Below, in pieces: positions 24,194 through 37,855 of a stretch of 64,000 bases of DNA. A program made the position numbers and the translations under genes. The stretch spans positions 496,001 to 560,000 of the forward strand of contig JAQFWX010000005.1 in the NCBI GenBank assembly GCA_027605045.1, given 5' to 3'. Position 1 is the first letter of the stretch. The number at the start of each line of letters is the position of its first letter. A model generated the notes under the pieces. It ran no database searches and was not told the DNA's origin. It saw only the letters and a program-made list of their open reading frames with translations. Source of the DNA: Phallus indusiatus (Eukaryota; Basidiomycota; Agaricomycetes; Phallales; Phallaceae).

Positions 24194-27100
24194 ATGACTT
24201 CCAAGATCGATTCCTCCAGCGCTCAGGTCCGCATTCGGTACGAAGATGTCCGAGAGGATGCCCGAGAGACCTATGCAGACCGTACATCCAAATATTCCAC
24301 CGCTTCCGAAGGAGATAATTATGAGAGCGCAAACGAAGGCAGTGATACCGATAATGAATCAGAATGCCTTTCATTTCCCCGAAATGAGAACGTGTCACCT
24401 ATAACCCCCGTGGTTATAAGTCACCCTCAAGGCACTGATACTTTAAGGGCAACAAGGACTCAATCCGTTACTTCCCAAATCACCATTCGTCCTGCTTTGC
24501 AGTCCCGACACATGCCAATGGAACCTCTTTCGTCGGATCCTTTCAAAAGTCCCAGCGACACACCCACTTCTCGCTCACGGTCCAACTCTACAGCAGAAGT
24601 TGAGTCGTTTCCTCCACTGAGTGGTGAACACAGTCGAACCAGATCACTTTCTACTATTCGTGGTCCGACTCCTCCTGTTGCCACGCGAGGAATGTCCCCA
24701 TCGGAAGCTGTTGCAATGCAACGTTCCTCTTCCTTTGGCAACGCCGGCACCATTGTCACCTTCGATAATACAATCGTTCCAATCCCAAACGCTCATTTGC
24801 GGGCAAGAACCGCCACGACGGTGTCTCTTACTCCTTCTGTTCGTGAAACGTTTTCGTCTCCGCCATTACTCTCCAGAACGTTGTCATACGCCAGTGTTGC
24901 CGCCGCCTCCGGGGGTAGCGGTACCTCAACACCCTCCGTAGTAGGGCAACACAGTACCGCTGCTAGTTCAGCACTAGCATTAACAGCTCATGTTCCTGGT
25001 TTGGGTGGACAATTGTCTGTGTACGAGCCCAGTAAGTGCTTGGTGTTATGTCACGTTTTTGTCGATTATCGAATAAGAGAAACCACTTCTTTATCTTGCA
25101 GATTTCCATAGCTCCAGTTTCCAATCCGTGGAAAAGGATGATCTAAACAAGGAAGTGCAAGAGAAAATTATGGAGAGTACGCTCCTACAAGGTGAAGTGC
25201 CCAAACCTTGGTTAGAAAAAAAGGATTGGCGAGTTGCGGCCAGCTGGTGGATATCGTTTGTAAGTTCCATTTCCTTTGAGATTGAGGCTTCTCCCCTACC
25301 CCCTTCCTCCATCACGTTCTTAATGGGTCTTGTATTCAACGTCGAATGTGGCTATGGTGTTTCGCCAAAGTCAGGAAAGGCTGAACGACCTCCGGTTCAC
25401 CAGAAACGGGGGATTGGGAAAGAAACTCAACGTTCCAAATTCCGTTCTTATCTATAAATCAATTGTTCATTTCCAGCAGGCACAAGTTCCACGCCTGTTG
25501 ATGCCTGACTCCCACGGAAATTAAAGTCCAGTTCTGGACGGAACCATACACTTTATTTTTTTGCTGTCGTTGCCATTAAGTATTCCTCGAGCACTTTCAC
25601 TGATTTATTTTTTCAAGCTTGTGATTGTGGTCGGTGTCGTCGCCAGTGTAGCTTTGTCTTATTGGGGTTACAAGAACACCTTGATGATTACACAACCACT
25701 TTGTCTTGTCATGGAAGGTCAGTGCCTTTGATAGTACCTGGTCCCGTCATATTTTTGATGCCCAATCAGACGACTTTAATACCTTCAGCGTTGACACAGA
25801 AGGAGCGACCTGGACTCGCGAAGTTGATCTCAGTGGTTTTGGGTAGGTACAATGTCACGTTCACCGTTCACGCAGTTGTTCAAAATCTTTCGTAGCAATG
25901 GTGAATTCGAAATAGCGACAAACTCTCCAAATAACTCTTTCGTTCAAGATGGCATGCTATATATAATGCCAACGCTCACCTCATTGTCTATTCCCGGAGG
26001 AGAGGCTAGTATATTTGATGGTTTTACTCTTAATTTAACCGGCTGCACAAATGAAGCCAATTTCGAAGGTAAGGCTATACGCCTTAACGAATTAAGTTTT
26101 GTATTTGATCATGGTTATAACAGGGACTGCTTGCGGTGCTGTATCTAATTCGACCACTGGAACAGTTATACCCCCGGTAATGAGCGCAAGGCTCACCACA
26201 GTCAAAAGTCATAGTATCAAATATGGAAAGGTTGAAATTAGAGCTAAAATTCCAAATGGGTAAGCATGGATCTTCATCTGAAATTTCATTCTGGCGTGCA
26301 TGATATAAACTGAATGTTGTAGTGACTGGGTAAGTGAAGGCGTTCTCATAGTGCTATGTATGCTCAAATTGAGAAAATAAATCTCGTAGCTATGGCCAGC
26401 TTTGTGGATGCTACCGACTAATAATACTTACGGTCCCTGGCCCTTAAGTGGTAAGTCCAGCACTTGCCGTGCGAGCCTGTCAGTTCTTTAACGGTCTTAA
26501 ACAGGTGAAATTGATGTATGGTTATTTTTTTTTTATCTGCGAGATTAGATACTTTAATTACGCTTGTACTAGATCATGGAATCTCGTGGAAACGGTCTCA
26601 CCTATCCTGCACAGTATGTGAATTTTCTGCAGAAATTCTTGTAGAAATAAATATCCACTCTTTGTCGACTTAGGGGAAGCAATTTCGTTCGAGGTACCCT
26701 CAACTGGGGTCCTACTGCTGCCCTCAATGCAGGTTGGAGGACATTCGGCTTCTGGACCGACCGTCGCAAATCGTTTGCCAATGATTTTCATATTTACAGC
26801 TTGGAATGGACTCCGAAATTTATGTTAGTCATTGTCTTCCGAGATTTCTTTTTACCTGATGTGAGCTATATGCAGCCGCACCTATGTTGACTCTCGATTA
26901 CATGGCATGTTGGACCTAAGATTCAACGAGCCTTTCTTCACGCGAGGACAGTTCCCTGAAATAATCCAAAATGGAAGTTCTGTCATTGCACTTGAAAATC
27001 CATGGATCGGTCGCAGCGATAGCGCACCGTTTGACCAATGTTAGTGGATTCGCTCTATAATTGTGGCACTATTGACTTATCGTCGCAAAATCGTAGCCTT

Positions 27101-27452
27101 CTATTTAATCATGAATGTGGCCGTAGGAGGGTAAATATATTTTTCTTTTTCATGAAACGGATGGTGCTAACTTCTCCAAGAACGAATGGTTGGTTCCCGG
27201 ACGGAGTTGGCAACAAGCCATGGGTAGATCAATCTAACAGTCAGTGATTTTGAAATTCATGGGTGATTAATTAATAAAGATATCAATAGCTGCGATGCAT
27301 GACTTCGCCAAGGCACAAAACGAATGGTACCCAACTTGGCCCGCTTCCCCTCAAGACCGTGCAATGGTGGTGTAAGTTGATTATTTTTCGTTCTCCCGTA
27401 CATGTGTTCACCACAAAACAGGGACTACGTGAAAATGTGGCAACTGTGTTAA
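24194..27452 (+). CDS. KRE6/SKN1-type beta-glucan synthesis protein (GH16 fold)
   Basis: Type II membrane glycosidase-like protein needed for beta-1,6-glucan in the fungal wall. The first exon (24194 to about 25030) is a long Ser/Thr-rich cytosolic region. KPWLEKKDWRVAASWW precedes the membrane segment LVIVVGVVASVALSYWGYKN (near 25620). The luminal GH16 domain has DTEGATWTREVDLSGFG, FEIATNSPNNSFVQDGMLYI, VKSHSIKYGKVEIRAKIPNG, then WLWPALWMLPTNNTYGPWPL, the catalytic SGEIDIMESRGNG (ExDxxE), TLNWGPTAALNAGWRTFGFW and HIYSLEWTPKFI. It ends DYVKMWQLC at 27452. Exons in the GH16 part are very short (some under 20 codons), with well over ten introns. The family is clear; KRE6 versus SKN1 cannot be told apart in basidiomycetes. 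Confidence 0.93.
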
Positions 27453-27723
27453 GAGTTTTGAGCCAATCTCTTTATATTATTTATGGACATTTTGTTAAAA
27501 ATGGACTGTAGACTTGGACATACCTGATACGTTTTTCGCCTAAACTTATATGATATATCCTGCAAATATTTTGAGACTCTGTCCCTCTTCGTCCTTAGGA
27601 TAATTTGAAATGTGCGTGTGAACGTCTATAATGGTAAGTATAAAACGCATCAAGCCATGTCACGTGCGCGTTCCAGTCGTCACAAATTCTGAACAGGCTG
27701 TTCTCATTCCCTCCATTAACAGT

Positions 27724-28772
<1,049 letters not shown>

Positions 28773-28907
28773 TTCGCAACTATCATACTTTCCCCCTGCC
28801 CCCATATTTTCTCGTTATTTATTCCCGTTTAATTATTTTCGAAGGCGAAGAATTACATTACAGAAATAAATTTATAACCATCATATGTAATGTATAGCAC
28901 ATAAATT

Positions 28908-30328
28908 TCACGTACGACCTCGTCCAGATCTTGCATTACTGTTAGTAGTTGCAGTACCATTACCGGTGCCGGCACGACGTTTACCGGGCCGGGCTCTCTT
29001 GTTGTTGAGCGATCGTTTGGCCTTGCAATCATCACAATACCATGTCCCCGACTTGGGAGGAGTGGTAAGACCAACACAACGCAGATGAAACTAAAGGCGG
29101 GCTAGTCAGAATCTACCAATCGACATAAAACAACTGAGAAAAACTTTACCCATTCATACTGGCAGAGTTCGTCGTCACAGCCAACCATCTCTCCATAACT
29201 CAGTCCTTGACAGTAACAATACCGCGTGCTGTCTGGTTCTTCGCCTGGATCGGGTTCGGCTTCTTCCGCTGCTGGTCCTCCTCCATCTTGCTGATTATTT
29301 GTCGCAGTGCGAGACTGAACGGGTGCTGTTGGATTGACCGTAGTTCGAGTGTTTGGTTGGGTATTTACAGGGTGAGAGGTTATTGAAAGTACAGATTCCG
29401 TTGAAGGTGAATTTCCCCTATAAGGTGGTGCGGGTGTGTGTGTTGGTTGCTCTACCCTGTAAAATATGATGTTGTGAATATAGCCAATTTGAGCTAGTCA
29501 GGATATATCATACTTTCTAGCTTTCCCGGCGTTTGCACCTCCTCTTCGGTTTACCGAAGTCGTGGCAGTCGTATCTCTCTCCCTCCGGGGCGTTGGTTGA
29601 GGCTCATCGTCGTCCCGGATCCGTTTTCTTGATTTGGCTGGTGACAATGTTTCTACAGTTAAGATACCGCCTAGCTGACCACGATTGCTAGATGCTGCAG
29701 GGCGTCTCCGTCGAGTATTTTCAGCGGGAATGGAGTCAGAAATAAGGCGAGGTGGAAGGTGCGGATAAGTCGTGCGTAAGTAAAGGTGAGACGGGGTAAA
29801 CGAGACGTCGTATGGAGTAATAGCGGTTAAGAGTGCGTTAAGATGACCCTTATGGCCAATTAACTAGTAAAGATATATACAGTCAAAGTCAACAAAGCGC
29901 TATAAGTCATAAGTTTATCCACATACGTTATCGGCAGCTTGGCCTGCGACCCGAATCTTGTCGTCGCCTCCAATCTTCAAACGCTGCGCCTCCTCAACAA
30001 TCTGCATCAGTTTTTCAAGTCTGTGCTCCTTTGAATGTTCCTGGTTTTCTATCATGTCGATGAGTTCGTAAATCTTTTGTATCACATTTTGGGTAGAGGC
30101 ACTGAGAACGGCGTCCAGCTCACGCAAATCTGCAAATTGTCGGGAGAGTTCAAGAGGGAGAGAGTCTAGGATATGTGTATACTCAGATAATAGTAATAAA
30201 GAGTGTGCTGTGGTCATTGAAACAGGCAAAGGTTGTGTTGCAATTCCTGCCATAGGCTTATGAGAGCCCGCTTCAGCTTGGACGGTGCTCGTCTGTGCCG
30301 AGGTGACATAAGCGCCCGCCAACGGCAC
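28908..30328 (-). CDS. ING-family PHD finger protein
   Basis: Histone-mark reader of histone acetyltransferase or deacetylase complexes (Yng1/Yng2/Pho23 family). The N-terminal ING domain spans about 29915-30240: HILDSLPLELSRQFADLREL, VIQKIYELIDMIENQEHSKE, then RLEKLMQIVEEAQRLKIGGD and a spliced LIGHKGHLNALL. The middle is basic and disordered (TRRRRPAASSNRGQLGGIL). The C-terminal PHD is complete: RYCYCQGLSYGEMVGCDDEL, YEWFHLRCVGLTTPPKSGTW and YCDDCKAKRS give the Cys4-His-Cys3 pattern and the YGEMVGCD block that binds H3K4me3 in the family. It ends in a basic RG-rich tail (RRAGTGNGTATTNSNARSGR). Which yeast paralogue it equals cannot be decided. Confidence 0.92.
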
Positions 30329-30756
30329 ATCGTAGGCTTTGGCTTCAGCTCCTCTTCAAGACTTATGCAACGCCAACAAATCTATCATTCAAATATTCAA
30401 GGGCAAGCCAGGTGGAACAGTTATGGATTTTTTCTTTGAACGCGCGTCGCTGTTATTGGTTCAAATCCCATTTTCAAAACAAGTAATATCATGCGTATAT
30501 TCCGAAACAATCACATAGGAAGACATACTGCCGTACAATAAGGCTCAACAACCTCCAAGACAGACGCTTCGAAGAAAATCCTCGTTAGATGACATTATTT
30601 AAACGTACGCCCTGCATACACACTCTGCTTGACTAGAAGCAAGCTCGGATATGCCTTCGTGTTGTGTTATTTAGTGACGAAGGCGCGTCATTATATACAC
30701 AATATTTCCAAAAACCCTCTTTTCAATTCGATCGACATAGCTGCAAGCTTCCACAA
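30329..30756. other. intergenic, no gene seen
   Basis: 430-nt spacer upstream of the ING gene. No coding signal. Confidence 0.35.
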
Positions 30757-31303
30757 CTATATGTGTTTACTGAATCGGACGCTAACGTTTTGCAAGCTTA
30801 GCGCCGCGCTTGGACCAGCCTAAAAAGAAGATAAGATTAAAATGGATAAGCAATTGGTCTGTAAAGACAAGTGCATACGCCTATTAGTAAAAACTGAGCG
30901 ACGTGGATGGTGGCATGACTAGAAGGAATTCCAACTGCTGATGTATTAAAGGTAAAGTTCTGGAAGGGTGGCATGATAGGGTTTATTCTTTGTGGCTTGA
31001 AATCCCCAGCGAACAGCACCTCTCCTAGTATCTCATCGTTGTCAATAACTGGACAGGGTTTAGATCCGCAGTGTTGCAGGCCAATGGCAACTGAGATGCT
31101 CATTGCAGGGGAGATACTATCCTGAGTAAAAATGTTAGGTAGATTGGTTTAGATGATAGGCCAGACACACTCACTGGCACAGCGACCTGCACTGTAAAGG
31201 AATCCTCATGAATAAGCTGATTTGGAGATGGTGATAAAATTTCAATAGTCTGGGCGAAGACGGATAGGAAAAAGGTGAAAATAGCAAAAGTAAACAGATA
31301 CAT
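30757..31303 (-). CDS. small secreted protein, function unknown
   Basis: Predicted extracellular protein of about 160 residues. The signal peptide MYLFTFAIFTFFLSVFA is followed by QTIEILSPSPNQLIHEDSFT, then VQVAVP. The next exon (30890-31120) carries DSISPAMSISVAIGLQHCGS, ILGEVLFAGDFKPQ, PPFQNFTFNTSAVGIP and HATIHVAQFLLIG. The last exon reads AGPSAALSLQNVSVRFSKHI, with a stop at 30757. The order (ILSP-like strand, IGL..C, LYAG-like, PPYQNFT-like, AHF-like) recalls a common family of short basidiomycete secreted proteins of immunoglobulin-like or cupredoxin-like build; I cannot give it a function. An N-glycosylation site (NFT) and two Cys are seen. I chose the ATG at 31303 over the one at 31348 because the TATA box lies only about 25 nt above the latter. 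Two introns. Confidence 0.78.
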
Positions 31304-31371
31304 GATACTGAAAGCGTGAGAAGAGTCGTGAAAGGATGAGAGATGCATTCAGGCCAATTCCAGAGCCCATT

Positions 31372-31377
31372 TATACT
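31372..31377 (-). promoter_or_regulatory. TATA box of the secreted-protein gene
   Basis: TATAAA on the minus strand, about 70 nt upstream of the chosen ATG. This spacing matches the hydrophobin gene of this window. Confidence 0.5.
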
Positions 31378-31978
31378 GTGGCGTCCCTGTTCTATCAAGC
31401 GGATGGTGTTCGCATGTTCCGAGACTTTGAATTATAGTGATCGACCATACACGTGAACTCAGAACAGCCGTCAAAACTGTTTATGCAAAAGATAGATCAT
31501 CAAATGGGAAAAGGTACGAATAGAAACGTCGAAGGAATATGCCATCTGTCGCAAATACATCCTTGACATCAGAAGGCTCAAAGTCGCGAGGTGGACAAGT
31601 GGAACGGACGTCACGGCCATTCAAATTTCAAACATATAAACTTTACGTTGCTTCTAGGGCCAATAAAAAGATTCTTAGTGATCATAAATCTTTTGAATTG
31701 CGGCAAGTCGGAATTCTACTCACATTGAGTACATCGGCATATATCGGGAGTTTAGAATTTACGTCCCGAAAATGAATGGCCGCACTTTCCGCAAGAGTAT
31801 TAATGAATATCTTCAATATGCATGGATAAAGTGACTGAGAAAAAAACTGAAAACTTTCTCGTCGGGTCAATAGTTGTTGCCAGGTCGATAGAGAATTCAA
31901 AGGTAAGCTTTGTCGTCAGAAGCGCCAAGAATGTATTACATAATATTGATTGTGTAATCACCAACGCAAAACCTACAG
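31378..31978. other. divergent promoter region, no gene
   Basis: 600 nt between the divergent secreted-protein gene and NOP4. Short open frames on both strands have no splice partners or recognisable composition. Confidence 0.4.
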
Positions 31979-34889
31979 ATGGCCTCGAAACGAAAGAGGG
32001 AGGAAAGCAATGAAAATGTGGGAGAAAGCACGGAGCCAAAAGGGTAAGGTTCTTGACTTCCATTTATTTGTTATTGCATCTCATAGAAACTTTTCAGGGG
32101 AACACTATTCGTTTCCAACCTGCCTTATACAGCGACTTCAGTAGACCTTCAGACCTTATTCTCGGACATCGCTCCTGTGCGATCCGCATTTGTCGTTCTT
32201 GACAAAGAAACTCGAAAAACTAAAGGTGTTGGTTATGTCTCGTTTGCAGTCAAGGAGGATGCGAAAATGGCGCTGGAACATATAGCAAAAAACGGTATTA
32301 CTCTGGATAAACGAAACCTTCGTGTTGAATTTGCTGATCGCAAAGTATGCACACCTCTCTTTCGCATAAATTAAATGTTTCTGAACGAAATAATTAGCCT
32401 CCTGATGCAACGGATACCTCGCGTCCCAAAAATAAACATCCTCGTGCTCCGTTGAACAATTCGAAACCCACAGATCCTTTAGCGATTCGAACTGTTGTCG
32501 TATCAGGCCTTGCAGAGAATATCGATGCCAAGACACTTTGGAAGAAGTTTCGTAAAAGTAACGGCGCGGAAAAAATATCCCAATGGCCTCTCGAGACGGA
32601 ATCTGGGGAGAAGGATGCAACAAAAGCTGAAGTTCTCTTTTCAACTGCAGCTGCAGCTCAAGACGCCATTATTAAACTTCATGCCCACATATTCAAAGGC
32701 TCGTTAATGACCCTTGTCTTAAAGAAAAAACTCGATATCCTTGCCAAGTCTGGTAAAGCTCCTTCTAAGGCCAGCAGATTGATTATTCGAAATCTTCCTT
32801 GGAATGTACGTTATATGGATTATTTATCATATTATTATTCACACTCCTTTGTAGACAACAGAGGATGATCTCCGTCGTTTGTTCCTTCCTTACGGCCCAA
32901 TTCACATGATCTCTATACCTACTGACCCTCCTAACAAGGAGGGCGGACAGCCTCGTGCCAAGGGATTCGGCTTCGTTTGGATGCTAGACAAAAAGGACGC
33001 TGAAAAGGCTATTGAAAAGACAAATGGGACAACACTCGGTAAAAAGGAGGGAGAAACCAACGGGAAAGGAAAAGAAAGAACTATTGCAGTTGACTGGGCG
33101 CTAAGTAAGGAGAAATGGAAAACTGAAAAGCAGAACATGGAGGAAGATCAAGAAATGGGACTGGGTTCTGCTGCTGAAGATGATGGTGATGATGACGAAA
33201 TGAATAGTGAGGGAGAGGATGACGACCACGACGATGAGGACGGAGGGTCATCTGAAGCTGGCGATGTCCAAGATTCAGAAGACGAAGACGAAGCTGAAAA
33301 CTCGAATAGCGAGGGTGATGATGATGATGTTGATGACGACGACGACGATAGGCATGAGAGGCCTCGACTACCTGGTCCAGATACTGGGAACACGCTTTTC
33401 ATTCGCAATTTACCCTTTACTGCGACTGAAGATGAGCTACGGACATTGTACGTTGATTTGTATGACCTTCAAAGCTGCTGCTGATTGTTGCAGGTTCCGT
33501 GCTTTTGGTCCTCTTCGGTATGCGATAATAACACTGGATGCAGCGACGGGACGATCTCGCGGTACTGGTTTCGTTTGTTTTTGGAATAAAGAGGATGCAG
33601 ACAAAGTTATTGAAAAGGCTGATTTGTTAAAGACAGAAACACGCGCTGATCAGGTATACCTTGTTTATTATGTTCTGCTACCTTTGCTTATTCAATCATA
33701 GACAACTTTGCCTCCAAAAAACAATCCTTTCAAAATGCCTTCCATTCTGACTCCCGACCCTTCTTCATCACTGGCACAAAGCCTCGTCCTTCATGGTAGA
33801 ACATTGGATGTAACCCGTGCTGTGTCAAGAGAAGAAGCTGGTCGACTGCGCGAGGAGGCAGAGAAAGCGCGCCAAAAACAAGATAAACGGAACCTTTATC
33901 TCATGCGTGAAGGAGGTCAGCGTTTTATTAACTATCGGTCGATTACGCCTGTAACAGTCTTTTAGTTATATTTCCAAACACACCCGCTGCAAACGCATTA
34001 CCACCGGCCGAAGTTGAAAAGCGTACTCAGTCTTTTAACAGTCGCCGACAGCTTCTTCGCTCGAATCCCTCTTTATATATCTCGAAAACGCGTTTGAGTG
34101 TGCGAAGAATTCCTCTATTTGCAACTGAACGCACGTTAAAGCGGCTCGCTTTACACGCCGTCAGAACGTTCGAAGACGATGTTAAGGAGGGAAAAAGAGA
34201 AGGTTTAAGCCCTGAAGAATTAAAAGAAACTGACGACGTAAAAAAGCCCAAACGAAAGAAGGGTGAAAGACCGACAGCTGTACGACAAGCAAAGATTGTT
34301 CGAACGCAGGAAAGGGTCGATGCTGTCACTGGAAAAGGACGGAGCAAAGGTTATGGGTTTTTGGAGATGATGTCGCACCCTGACGCGTTGAGAGTTCTCC
34401 GATGGGCAAATAACAACCCAACCACAGAGTCTTTGATGCGTGAATGGTGGCAAGAGGAATTAAAGGACATGTTGAAAAGGGAAGAAGCTGCTGAAGGTGA
34501 CACGGAGGAACGTCAAGCCAAAATCAACCGCATCAAAGCAAGCTTGGAAGAGTTGAATGAGGCGAGCAAGAAAACCGGCCGCACTTTAATCTTGGAGTTC
34601 TCCATTGAAAACATTCAAGTCGTACGCCGACGGACTGACCGACAATCCACGGCTAGTCAGGTGAGAGTGACAAATTATCTGGTATATCCACCCTTGACCT
34701 AAAAATTTGTTTCAGAATGGTGATAAGGATGGTGATAAGGATCCTCGGCCAATGAAAAGAAGGCGTGTATCCGAACCTACCACTAAAGTCCCTCTTCGAG
34801 CTGAGCCTATCGGTAAATCAACTAACCGGATTGGATCTATGATTGGGAAGAAAAGAAAGCAGAAAAAACTTCGGGCTATTTCAAAATAG
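31979..34889 (+). CDS. NOP4: nucleolar RNA-binding protein NOP4/RBM28
   Basis: Nucleolar protein with several RRMs, needed for 60S ribosomal subunit assembly. The start MASKRKREESNENVGE at 31979 splices to RRM1 (GTLFVSNLPYTATSVDLQTL, KGVGYVSFAVKEDAKMALEH). A degenerate domain follows (RTVVVSGLAENIDAKTLWKK). RRM2: SRLIIRNLPWN, ..LFLPYGPIHMISIPTD, RAKGFGFVWMLDKKDAEKAI. There is an acidic stretch of about 60 residues (33160-33360) with runs of D and E. RRM3: NTLFIRNLPFTATEDELRTL, FGPLRYAIITLDAATGRSRG, TGFVCFWNKEDADKVIEKA. A C-terminal RRM-like domain contains SLYISKTRLSVRRIPLFATE and GKGRSKGYGFLEMMSHPDAL. The tail is basic (SMIGKKRKQKKLRAISK). This matches the NOP4 layout of three to four RRMs with an acidic insert. 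Confidence 0.92.
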
Positions 34890-35072
34890 GCAGAGGACCC
34901 CCATATCTACTACATATTACTACCAATATAATGCCGTTCGTTTCCTTAGGATAGCAAATCTCGATGACGTAAGAGACACAGACACATGATCATTAGAAAC
35001 CTGAATCATAAAAGTACATGCCAGCTCTTCCTACCAAGTGCACTAAAGATCGCAAATCGTAAATTAATATCC

Positions 35073-36259
35073 ATGTCCTCAACTTTCAAAGAGCATCGAA
35101 TTGTCATTATTGGCGGCGGCATCATTGGATGTACAGCTGCATACTACCTGACTAGACACTCCGCCTTTTCCAAGACCGACATTCACATCACATTGCTAGA
35201 AGCAAGTACGATAGCAGCTGGTGCGTCGGGAAAGGCAGGAGGTTTGGTTGCTAAATGGGCATATCCGCAAGAGCTTTCGCTGATTTCGTTTTCCGAGCAC
35301 GAACGACTAGCGAATTTACACGACGGCGCGACCAAGTGGGGTTGGCGAAAAGTTTCATGTGGCCAATGGGAAGGGCGGACAAGACAGAAAGTCTCCTCAA
35401 ACCCCAAGGGGGTCTTCATACACGAGTCAAGGCCCGTAATACCGGTTTACCCGCGGACCTGGACTGGATAGACGAGGAACTCACGGACAGGTATAAGCCT
35501 CTAGCGAAAGCCGGGGAGACGGCACAAGTGCATCCATACCAATTCACCAAGTCAATGATCGAGTTGGCTCAAAAAAGCGACCCTCAAAAAGTCGAAGTTA
35601 TAGAAGGTGCAAAGGCCGTTTCGATAGAAAAGAAACAACTTCCGAACGACAGAGCAAACCGAGTTACTGGGGTGGTATATGCACTTTCGGACTCGCACAC
35701 TGTACATATTCCCGCTGATGTCGTGATACTGGCCGCCGGTCCTTGGTCATCCAAATTATTCCACGAATTACCCATTACCGCGATTCGGGCCCATTCCGTG
35801 GTGTTCCAGTCTGAAGCTCCGATTTCACCCCATGTACTGTTCACATCTATTTCTGACGAATCGGGGAACGAGAACACGCCAGAGATCTATCCTCGACCAA
35901 ATAATCGTGTCTATGCCTGCGGTCCAGGGGATGACGAACCCCTCCCTGAGCTGGCTTCAGATGTGAAAATTTCACCCAATGCTGTTGAGGAACTACAAAA
36001 TTTAGTATACGGTATATCTCCTGCACTTAAAGGCGCAAATGTAGAAGTCGAGCAGGCATGCTTTCTACCGATTGGAGGCCCTATCATCGGCGCTGTGGAC
36101 AATACCCAAGGCTTGATTGTCGCCACTGGACACACTTGTTGGGGAATCTGTAATGCTCCCGCAACAGGTAAAGCCATAGCCGAGCTTGTCATGAACGGAG
36201 CTTTGAGCGATGAGTGGAAACTGGCAAGGCTGGAACCTCGTCATTTTTTGCGGTCTTGA
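35073..36259 (+). CDS. FAD-dependent (DAO-family) oxidoreductase, frame break inside
   Basis: Flavoprotein of the D-amino-acid-oxidase superfamily, like the uncharacterised fission yeast protein C1F5.03c. The N-terminal FAD-binding motif is RIVIIGGGIIGCTAAYYLTR (GxGxxG); then TLLEASTIAAGASGKAGGLV and WAYPQELSLISFSEHERLAN. The second half reads LPADLDWIDEELTDRY, AQVHPYQFTKSMIELAQKSD, VVILAAGPWSSKLFHELPIT and GLIVATGHTCWGICNAPATG, and ends at 36259. The two halves lie in different frames: the first is open to 35471, the second covers at least 35255-36259. The switch must lie between about 35365 and 35431. No good intron is visible; a 41-nt GTCTCC...CAAG candidate (35391-35431) is in phase but weak, and there is a CCCCAAGGGGG run at 35402-35412. 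So this is a rare intron, an assembly error or a real frameshift. Start at 35073 (MSSTFKEH); an in-frame ATG at 34986 would add a possible mitochondrial leader. Confidence 0.78.
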
Positions 36260-36354
36260 AGACCGACGCGGCGAAAAAGAATATCACAAGCGAAAGGTTG
36301 GAGCATGTATGTAGGACAAAAATTCCGTGTTTTAATCTATTCCGTGTAAAACAA

Positions 36355-37855
36355 TTATGTACCTGGATCCACGCCAAATTTTTTAAGCTTTTCAAAGTAC
36401 TTTTGAACGCGGCTTGCAACTTGTCGAGGTGTTCTTTTCCCGGCCATTGCCTTTGATATCTTTGACCACCTACAAGCATTGAATATGTTGATATTCGTGC
36501 ATTCCAGAAAATGAAACACTCATACCTGTTTTTCTCGCCATGAGGAATTTCTTCAAGCAGCTTCTCGAGCAAGCGCTGTTCCGTTGGTGACCATGGTTTG
36601 TTAAATGTCTCAGAATGCACGCTACGCCGTCTGGTCTTGTTACTGTCTTTAAGGGATTCGTCTTCTTCTTGGGGAGGGGTTGCAACTGGTATATCAGAGG
36701 ATGTTACGTCGGACAGACCGTCATTTATAGGGTCTGCAGTCGGCGAATGAAGAGCACGTAATGAAGGTATTTTGATGCGTAGAGGATTAGAGGCGGTGGT
36801 AATTTGTGATTGGAGTTGATGGTATGCTTGCTCGGCGCGCAAAGTAGGTCTACGTATGCGCTGCGAGCGAAGACGAACTTGTGGCGTACTATATAATTAA
36901 TATTAGCGAAGTTCAGTAGAATGATTCTAAAAAAGGCGCACTTGTCTGTCGGACTGCCAACGCTACTTGTGTTCTCCAAGTCTCCTTTCGACCCAAGGAC
37001 AATGGCATCAATCTCATGGCGAAGCCTGAGACCGGAAGGTACGCGACGTCTTGACGGAGCTGGCTTCTTTGGCAATTGCTTTATGCGACCAACATTGACC
37101 AGTTCGGCAAGACGTTGTTCGTTGGCAGCCTCTGCATCTTCTTCGTCCTCCCCGTCAGGATCCGGAGGAGGTACGTAGGGCGTAAAGTCGCCGAGAATAT
37201 CATCCGCCGCTTGGCGCACAAAATTCTGTAATTCAGAAGGCGTCGGTTTCTTCTTAGTCGCGTCGGATAGAAGCGGTGGTCCAGGTATATGAATTTTCGA
37301 AAAGCGAGCAGGGTCTACAATAAAGAAAGAAAATTGAGACGTTTACACACGCAAACACAGACGGTGCTCCACGTACCAGATAAATTGTAAAGGCTCCAGT
37401 CAATATTTTCAGGTATCCTAGGTGTCTCATGTTCACTAATTTTGAATGCGGCGTCGTCGAACTGCACCAAAAGCCTCAGTACCTACTAAGAATAAATAAA
37501 AATCATACCGACTTCATCGTTAGCATTTTCAATGAAAGCGACAGGGTCTTTAAGAGCCTTTTCTCGTAGAAGAGCTAACTTTTGGAGATCTGCTTGAGTG
37601 CGTGAGATAAGTTGACGTTGGGAGTCAAGAAAAGCATCCAAAGTGGCCAGTCTAATCTGACGAACGTATGAGTCCTTTTAATATTCAAATTTGGAAAGAA
37701 TGTAAAACGCACGTTTGAGCTCGCGAGTCTTCTTGCATGAAAACAAAGAAACTTGAGATTGTCCGCTTTGAGCCAGACAAGCTGCAGGACAGTGCGCTCA
37801 AAATTTTTGAGACAACTGGTGGCGCGCAAAAGTGAGTCTACCTAAAAAAAATATG
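36355..37855 (-). CDS. ZZZ3-like SANT/Myb-domain protein
   Basis: Nuclear protein with one SANT domain like that of vertebrate ZZZ3, a chromatin/acetyltransferase-complex reader. The SANT domain is split by an intron: FNKPWSPTEQRLLEKLLEEI and PHGEKN, then RWSKISKAMAGKRTPRQVAS and RVQKYFEKLKKFGVDPGT, with a stop at 36355. Upstream regions are a helical N-terminus (RATSCLKNFERTVLQLVWLK, SQRQLISRTQADLQKLALLR), FSKIHIPGPPLL, PTPSELQNFVRQAADDILGD, the acidic PDPDGEDEEDAEAANE, and LRLRHEIDAIVLGSKGDLEN. The first exon was not found: the furthest supported exon begins near 37840, and no in-frame ATG is evident below 38017, where PBDC1 starts on the other strand. I see no ZZ zinc finger. The protein ends convergently, 96 nt from the oxidoreductase. 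Confidence 0.75.

Noticed and set aside
24460..24759. Minus-strand frame within the SKN1-like first exon
   Set aside because: Shadow of a long Ser/Thr-rich exon that splices to GH16 exons on the plus strand.
30455..30475. GGTTCAAATCC string like a tRNA T-loop
   Set aside because: The flanking five bases do not pair and no anticodon arm precedes it.
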